From positions 1 to 27,936 of the IMG/VR virus record IMGVR_UViG_3300025168_014602: a stretch of 27,936 bases of DNA, one strand, 5' to 3'. The stretch is from a virus. Shown piece after piece: positions 23,531-27,936 of the stretch. How positions within the stretch are numbered: the first letter of the stretch is position 1; every line of letters begins with the position of its first letter. A program made the position numbers and the translations under genes. The notes beneath the pieces were generated by a model. The model saw nothing but the letters and a program-made list of their open reading frames with translations. It ran no database searches and was not told the origin of the DNA.

Positions 23531-24814
23531 TTATGCTTTTTGCAGTTTAGGTAATTTTAATTTAGGTAATTCTTGTTTTGCTGACTTTAATTTAGGTAAT
23601 TGCAATTGTACTTGTTGCGGAAGACCATTGGTTTGTTCTTCAATTATATTAATAATATTATCATATATTTTTGATATTGCTTTTTTTGTAAAATTAGTCC
23701 TAACATAATATCTTTGACGTTTAGCTAATTCACTCCATTTTTTGTAATTGTTAATAACATCTTCAAACATTTTTCCAGCATATGTATAATCTACAGTAAA
23801 CCATTTAGCTTCTTTAATTAAAAATTCATTTTTAGCAGAATCATGTATGTTTGTTAATTGACCAGGTAACGCACATATAAAATCATTTTTTAGAAAATCT
23901 ACCGGGCCTGAGTAGTATGGGCATATAATAGGCTTTCCGCATGCAGCAAACTCTAATAGAGGCCGACCGAATCCTTCTGCTTTTGTAAATGATACCATTG
24001 CCTTAATCTTAGAATGATTGTATAATGCATTCATCTCTTTATTAGTTAAATCTCCATGCAAAATATAAACAGATGGTAATTTTGTGTTTGGAAACATATC
24101 TTGTATTTGATTAATTTTGTCTTCAATATCCATTCGATCTGTTATTGAATATGTAGCTCCGCTTGATTTTAATATTAAAGCTGGAGTATTTTTTTTGTTT
24201 TTAAATGTATTAAAAAAACAATGAATTAACCCTCCAATGTTTTTTCGATCTTCTCCTATAGATCCCTGTAACCAATGTCCTACACATAAAAACGCAGATG
24301 ATTCTTTTACTTCTTGATCTATTACAGAAATAGTTGTGGTAACATTTTTATTGTCATATGTCATATCATCAAAATATTCAGATACAACTTGTAAATTTGT
24401 TGTAATTGTTTTATTATGTTTTTCTGCAGTTTTTTCAAAAATTTCTTTGGTAAATGTACTAGGAACTATAGTAATTTGCATTTTATTAATATGATCAATC
24501 CATTCTACTGGACATATATCTCCTTCAGTTCCGGCTGTGACTCCAATATTATATTTTCCAATTGCTTGAAATTCAGTTGGTACTGTTATCTGAACCCAAA
24601 TATCTGGTTGAGCTTTTAATGGAAGTGGTATTATTCGTTGCATCCATTCTGGTGGTATTGGATATGTAAGTGGTGTATGACCCCATGGCATTGACAATAA
24701 TTTAATGTCCCATTCTTGAGATTTTTTCTCAAAAAGATTACTAATAACTTCTCTTGCATGATGTCCGTAGCCGCTTTGTGTGGCTACTGGTGATGATATA
24801 ACTACTGTTCGCAT
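23531..24814 (-). CDS. Family 4 glycosyltransferase with a repeated LPKLK tail
   Basis: A 427-residue GT-B enzyme. The start VVISSPVATQSGYGHHARE has the glycine loop of the acceptor domain, FLCVGHWLQGSIGEDRKNIG starts the donor domain, and SFTKAEGFGRPLLEFAACGK (275-294) is the GT4 E-x7-E motif with Glu280 and Glu288. The last 26 residues are unusual: after a normal end they read LQLPKLK, then ELPKLK, then LPKLQ, a basic repeat outside the GT fold. The upstream GT4 begins with MQLPKLR, so the two proteins share this short motif. Overlap with that upstream gene is 13 bp and AGGA precedes the ATG. Confidence 0.88.
   Translation of the reverse strand: MRTVVISSPVATQSGYGHHAREVISNLFEKKSQEWDIKLLSMPWGHTPLTYPIPPEWMQRIIPLPLKAQPDIWVQITVPTEFQAIGKYNIGVTAGTEGDICPVEWIDHINKMQITIVPSTFTKEIFEKTAEKHNKTITTNLQVVSEYFDDMTYDNKNVTTTISVIDQEVKESSAFLCVGHWLQGSIGEDRKNIGGLIHCFFNTFKNKKNTPALILKSSGATYSITDRMDIEDKINQIQDMFPNTKLPSVYILHGDLTNKEMNALYNHSKIKAMVSFTKAEGFGRPLLEFAACGKPIICPYYSGPVDFLKNDFICALPGQLTNIHDSAKNEFLIKEAKWFTVDYTYAGKMFEDVINNYKKWSELAKRQRYYVRTNFTKKAISKIYDNIINIIEEQTNGLPQQVQLQLPKLKSAKQELPKLKLPKLQKA
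23534..23610 (-). repeat. In-frame LPKLK-coding repeats at the end of the GT4 gene
   Basis: On the plus strand a 16-base string TTTAATTTAGGTAATT occurs at 23556-23571 and again at 23586-23601, a period of 30 bases or 10 codons, and a third partial copy (GTTTAGGTAATT) lies at 23545-23556. On the coding strand each copy encodes LPKLK or LPKLQ. The first 20 coding bases of the upstream GT4 gene (26291-26310) match the copy encoding LQLPKLK at 16 of 20 positions, so the motif seems to be related at DNA level too. Confidence 0.75.
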
Positions 24815-26310
24815 ACGATTCCTGTTTTTTGATATTGTTTTTTTGTAACTTTATTTAAAGTATATCTTAATCTTGGTTGTTTTGGCATTTCAAATAAATG
24901 ATTAATCATTTTTATCATTTTTTCTCCCATTTGCTTTGATGTTAATCCATTATCTAAACAAAAACTTCTGCCTTCTTGTCCGCATTCATTTCTGATATTT
25001 TGTGGCGTTTCCCACCACTGCATCATAGCAGTTGCTACATCTTCAAATTTTACTCTATCATCAAAAATATATGGTGTTGCTGGCGATCCTTGTAGTGATC
25101 TATTGCTCGGAAATACTGGAATTACCCATCGACCATGTTTTTTATACTTACCAGTATGATTTGTAGAAAATTCTCCATTAAATCTAAGCCAATTTCCAGT
25201 TTCATCTAAAAATCCACATTGATCCTGCAATCCGCCGGTTACATTATTAATAATAGGAGTTCCTGCTAACATTGATTCGGTACTACTAAGACCCCAACCT
25301 TCATTGGATGCAATATTAACAACTACATCTGCAACATTATACATTGCATTAAGTTCTGCAGAAGATAATTTACTTTCAGAAAATAATATTTTACAATTAG
25401 GTGCGATCACTTTATGTACTGCACGTATGTCTGTTCCGTTATTATCTGACGGAACGGTGTGCATTAATAATGCAACTCTTGATTGATCTTCTTTTGGTAA
25501 TTTATCTACAAATGTTTTAAATGCTAAAACTAAATCTCCTGGAGACTTTCTTCTAATATTTCTATTATTCCAAAATAATATAAAATCAACATTATTTTTC
25601 TTTTTAATATCATCGTATAACTTTATATACAACGGATCATTTTTATCTAATGGTTTAAATATATTATGATCCAATCCATGAGGAACATATCCAGTAACTA
25701 CAGTATTTGAATGTTTAAATGAATTTTTTTGTTTTGCATCGTCATAATCTATAACTTTAAAATTATTTTGTTTCAGAACCTCTCTATGAATATTATCAGA
25801 TTGCTTACTAATACCCATAATTAAATCACAACTTCCATAAAATGGAGCATTCCACATCGGATATGGTAAATCATCCCAAATAGAATAATAAATTATAGGT
25901 ATTCCAAATGTTGTTTTAACTTCATGTTCTAACGCATATAACCATGTCCAATATCTAGGATCGGTAAAATGAAAAATTGCATCTGGTTTTTCTTGATTTA
26001 ATAATGCAAATAAAACATTTCTATCTCCATATCCTGTCCATGGAACTATTTTTACAGATGCATCTAGAATTCCAGTTTGTCTTGCAACATCACTAGATAC
26101 ATCTACACCTTTTCCGTGTTCTGGATGTTTTAAAGCTGCGCCTAGCTGAACCCAATCATATTCTTTTACTGTACTAAGTATAATTTCTTTACTAATTGTA
26201 CCAATACCAGATGGCAGTCTAAAATCATCTGATAATAATAAAATTTTCTTTTTTTTGTTTTTTATTTGTGATTGATTATTATCAATTTTTCTTAATTTTG
26301 GTAGTTGCAT
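24802..26310 (-). CDS. Family 4 glycosyltransferase (first gene of the sugar locus)
   Basis: A 502-residue GT-B enzyme. The core begins at about residue 22 with KILLLSDDFRLPSGIGTISK, a GT4 acceptor-domain start with glycine loop. FILFWNNRNIRRKSPGDL (243-260) opens the donor domain, and NEGWGLSSTESMLAGTP (336-352) is the E-x7-E site with Glu337 and Glu345. A basic leader of about 20 residues (MQLPKLRK, then NKKKKK) precedes the core and shares its LPKL motif with the tail of the next gene. It is the first sugar gene after the replication-type genes, separated by a 34-bp gap with AAAGG before the ATG. Substrate unknown. Confidence 0.9.
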   Translation of the reverse strand: MQLPKLRKIDNNQSQIKNKKKKILLLSDDFRLPSGIGTISKEIILSTVKEYDWVQLGAALKHPEHGKGVDVSSDVARQTGILDASVKIVPWTGYGDRNVLFALLNQEKPDAIFHFTDPRYWTWLYALEHEVKTTFGIPIIYYSIWDDLPYPMWNAPFYGSCDLIMGISKQSDNIHREVLKQNNFKVIDYDDAKQKNSFKHSNTVVTGYVPHGLDHNIFKPLDKNDPLYIKLYDDIKKKNNVDFILFWNNRNIRRKSPGDLVLAFKTFVDKLPKEDQSRVALLMHTVPSDNNGTDIRAVHKVIAPNCKILFSESKLSSAELNAMYNVADVVVNIASNEGWGLSSTESMLAGTPIINNVTGGLQDQCGFLDETGNWLRFNGEFSTNHTGKYKKHGRWVIPVFPSNRSLQGSPATPYIFDDRVKFEDVATAMMQWWETPQNIRNECGQEGRSFCLDNGLTSKQMGEKMIKMINHLFEMPKQPRLRYTLNKVTKKQYQKTGIVCEQ

Positions 26311-26344
26311 TTATAACCTTTTTTTAAAACTTTTTATATAAATA

Positions 26345-26749
26345 TTAACCTAAAATAACTACAGGTTTTTTTAATTTCTTTATATTACTAAATGCAGTTT
26401 TTAATACTGGATCTAATGTTTCTTCATTATTCATAATAATCATATAATCACAATTCTGTGCTAATAATTTCATGCGATGATGTAATTGACTAAAATGATA
26501 TTGTTTTCCATAATATGTTTTAGGCATAGCAGAATATAGATTATATCCTGAAAATGATGGATTATATTCTTGATAATTTAATCCAAACTCTAATGTATAT
26601 TTTCTAATCATACTATTAGCCCCCTCTTTACCTCCAGCTCCTAATATAATAACAGCATCTGCAAATCGATGTTTTAATTCTGTTAATGTTTGTTGAACTT
26701 TTCTTCGATTTTGCCAATTGGTATTTCCTAATACTGCTACATGTTTCAT
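26345..26749 (-). CDS. SLOG/DUF2493-like nucleotide-binding protein
   Basis: A 134-residue Rossmann-like protein. VAVLGNTNWQNRRKV (4-18) takes the place of the GxR start of DUF2493/YspA-type SLOG proteins, DAVIILGAGGKEGANSMIRK matches the GGAxGAD block that binds a nucleotide or nucleotide-derived ligand, and LNYQEYNPSFSGYN resembles the next conserved turn. DYMIIMNNEETLD and KKPVVILG close the fold. SLOG proteins bind nucleotide second messengers or intermediates and several appear in phages without known role. I take the ATG at 26747-26749, which overlaps the nuclease TGA as ATGA, rather than an in-frame start nine codons upstream. Confidence 0.7.
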   Translation of the reverse strand: MKHVAVLGNTNWQNRRKVQQTLTELKHRFADAVIILGAGGKEGANSMIRKYTLEFGLNYQEYNPSFSGYNLYSAMPKTYYGKQYHFSQLHHRMKLLAQNCDYMIIMNNEETLDPVLKTAFSNIKKLKKPVVILG

Positions 26750-27702
26750 TCTCGAATTCTCTCTTTTTTTGGACAATTAACATCATCTGTTTTAAATGGA
26801 CACCATTTACAGTGTTTACTACCTTTGCCGGCAATTGCTAAATAAGTAGAATCTGGTTTTTTATTTCCATCTTTATCAAAACAATTAGATATAAATGTAT
26901 CTATACTTTTTTGTACTTTTTTTTGGGTAACAGTTCCAGCTGCAGGACGATGAATTTGTATTCGTTTTTGAGGAAACATTGAATTTTCAATTAACTTTCG
27001 TTTAACAATAAAAAATTCTACATCTATATTTTCTTTAGGTATCCCAAATTGTTTAGAAAAATAATTTTTATATGCAATTAATTGAGCAGATTTAATATTA
27101 TCTGCTTTTTGCCATTTATTCCAACCCATTCGGCTAGTTTTTATATCATAAATCGTTATGCTATTAGTAGGAATATGTCGTACAACTAAATCTATAAATC
27201 CATACCAAAATACATTAGGGTTATCTACAGATGCTTGAGAGCATAGTTCAACCTCTATTCCTACTAATTCATAATTTTTAGTAGAAAAATATTGAGATCG
27301 TTTTTTCTTAAACCAATCTAATATCGCAATACCATCTTCTAAATATTCTGTTAATTCATCAGGATTAGAAAAATGTTCTCCATTATTTTTTTCTACAGAC
27401 TCAATATATTCTTTACGTAAATTGTTAATTAACATAGTAGATAAATCTAATTTATCTGCTTGTTTAACTGAATCTGTATATAATACAGTTAGATAGTCTT
27501 GAAGTGTTTCATGAAATGCAGTACCAAAACTTAAATTAATTCCATAATTAAATGGAGCTAATCCGTCTATGTATGATAATTTCCATTGTTTAGGACATTT
27601 TTCATACATAGACCATTGTGAATATGATATACGTCTTGGTACTTGTGTTGCATCCCTTAAGGATAACTTATAAACTGGATTAATATAATTGCCGCTTTTC
27701 AT
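26746..27702 (-). CDS. PD-(D/E)XK nuclease, Cas4/RecB-like with Fe-S cysteines
   Basis: A 318-residue phage-type exonuclease. SYSQWSMYEKCPKQW (26-40) carries Cys36, GTAFHETLQDYL (60-71) has His64, GFIDLVV has Asp171, TIYDIKTS (183-190) is the D-x-K pair Asp186/Lys188, and QLIAYKNYF (207-215) is motif IV QxxxY. CKWCPF and NCPKKE give Cys298, Cys301 and Cys310 near the end, which with Cys36 fit a 4Fe-4S cluster as in Cas4 and AddB. It probably trims DNA ends in phage replication or recombination. It lies 36 bp after the gene at the window edge and is coupled by ATGA to the SLOG gene. The string TATAAATA lies directly before its ATG. Confidence 0.88.
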   Translation of the reverse strand: MKSGNYINPVYKLSLRDATQVPRRISYSQWSMYEKCPKQWKLSYIDGLAPFNYGINLSFGTAFHETLQDYLTVLYTDSVKQADKLDLSTMLINNLRKEYIESVEKNNGEHFSNPDELTEYLEDGIAILDWFKKKRSQYFSTKNYELVGIEVELCSQASVDNPNVFWYGFIDLVVRHIPTNSITIYDIKTSRMGWNKWQKADNIKSAQLIAYKNYFSKQFGIPKENIDVEFFIVKRKLIENSMFPQKRIQIHRPAAGTVTQKKVQKSIDTFISNCFDKDGNKKPDSTYLAIAGKGSKHCKWCPFKTDDVNCPKKERIRE

Positions 27703-27738
27703 TATTTATATAATAATAAATTTTACAATAATATCCAA

Positions 27739-27936
27739 TTATTTTATACCTTTTAATAAACGTTTTTTGTCTGTAATAGAATAACCATATAAAGTTAAAA
27801 TATGATCACATTTTTCTTTGTTCATTAAATTAATGTAGTCTGTTACTTCTGATTGACTTGTTTGATAATGTTCAGCAAATTGTTTAATTAATTCTTTATT
27901 ATACTTATCTGCAGATTTGCCTTTTATATATTTTGC
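27739..27936 (-). CDS. C-terminal 65 residues of a phage protein, possibly clamp-loader small subunit (gp62-like)
   Basis: Only the 3' part of the gene is inside the window; it is open at the right edge and stops with TAA at 27739-27741. The visible part is helical and basic, with the pattern ELIKQFAEHYQTSQSEVTDY, then a short second helix with CDHILTLYG and a KRLLKGIK tail. This arrangement (a tyrosine-rich helix, an S-x-S-E-V-x-x-Y turn, and a K-G end) recalls the end of T4-like clamp-loader small subunits of marine myoviruses. The match is from memory and short, so the name is tentative. If right, it ties the locus to the replication module of a T4-like phage. Confidence 0.35.
   Translation of the reverse strand, partial: AKYIKGKSADKYNKELIKQFAEHYQTSQSEVTDYINLMNKEKCDHILTLYGYSITDKKRLLKGIK

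Noticed and set aside
2069-25486. Plus-strand open frames of 60-121 codons scattered through the window
   Set aside because: All lie inside well-supported minus-strand genes, have no family motifs, are rich in Phe/Ile/Tyr as expected from the complement of AT-rich coding sequence, and lack spacing consistent with an operon.
26750-26776. Upstream start of the SLOG gene, adding nine residues
   Set aside because: It would deepen the overlap with the nuclease to 31 bp, and the added residues precede the first strand of the fold; the second ATG forms a regular ATGA junction.
1-27936. tRNA genes, CRISPR arrays, insertion sequences, riboswitches
   Set aside because: No gap exceeds 49 bp, there are no regularly spaced repeats other than the 30-base LPKLK unit, and no transposase motif was seen.
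1-27936. The window as the hypervariable surface-polysaccharide region of a SAR11-like bacterium
   Set aside because: Considered because of the sugar genes and low G+C, but the absence of export, polymerisation and membrane genes, the extreme overlap of genes and the phage-type nuclease at the edge favour a virus. It is not fully excluded.

Overview
The window is strongly AT-rich, almost without non-coding DNA, and every supportable gene lies on the minus strand, so transcription runs from position 27936 towards 1. I read it as part of a large tailed-phage genome, most likely a T4-like marine myovirus of an AT-rich host such as SAR11 or a low-GC cyanobacterium. The grounds are the very tight packing (15 of 35 gene junctions are ATGA stop/start overlaps), phage-type replication genes at the upstream (right) edge, and the mix of accessory sugar genes. 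The phage assignment is an inference; no capsid, tail or terminase gene is present to prove it.

Right edge (26345-27936): the end of a small protein that may be the clamp-loader small subunit (gp62-like), a Cas4/RecB-like PD-(D/E)XK nuclease with four cysteines fitting an Fe-S cluster, and a small SLOG/DUF2493-like nucleotide-binding protein. This looks like core phage DNA metabolism.

From 26310 down to 1 there is one uninterrupted glycan-synthesis locus of 33 genes. It opens with a run of glycosyltransferases (two GT4, GT2, GT9-like, DUF616, GT-A types; 18473-26310, with a cytidylyltransferase-like gene inside the run). A nucleotide-sugar module follows (HAD-nucleotidyltransferase fusion, short GDPD-like protein; 16675-18476). 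Next comes a decoration block (O-methyltransferase, carbamoyltransferase, FkbM methyltransferase, DUF5672; 12158-15885). Then comes a deoxysugar block (C-methyltransferase, RmlC-like cupin, FdtA-like ketoisomerase, GalE-like and RmlD-like SDRs; 8579-12161). A module of sulfotransferase, nucleotidyltransferase, miniature pyruvate-kinase-like barrel, DegT aminotransferase, SGNH-like protein and a tiny basic ORF lies at 5324-8529. The left end holds a second carbamoyltransferase, a methyltransferase, a PLOD-like GT, a PseB/FlaA1-like dehydratase and two more GTs (1-5319).

Together the genes could make several activated, branched or modified sugars, transfer them, and cap them with carbamoyl, methyl and sulfate groups. 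No flippase, polymerase, lipid-linked initiating transferase or any obvious membrane protein is encoded, so the acceptor is more likely a cytoplasmic one (virion protein or nucleic acid) than a lipid-linked surface polysaccharide, unless the host supplies those steps. No tRNA, CRISPR, insertion sequence or convincing terminator was seen. The longest non-coding stretch is 49 bp.
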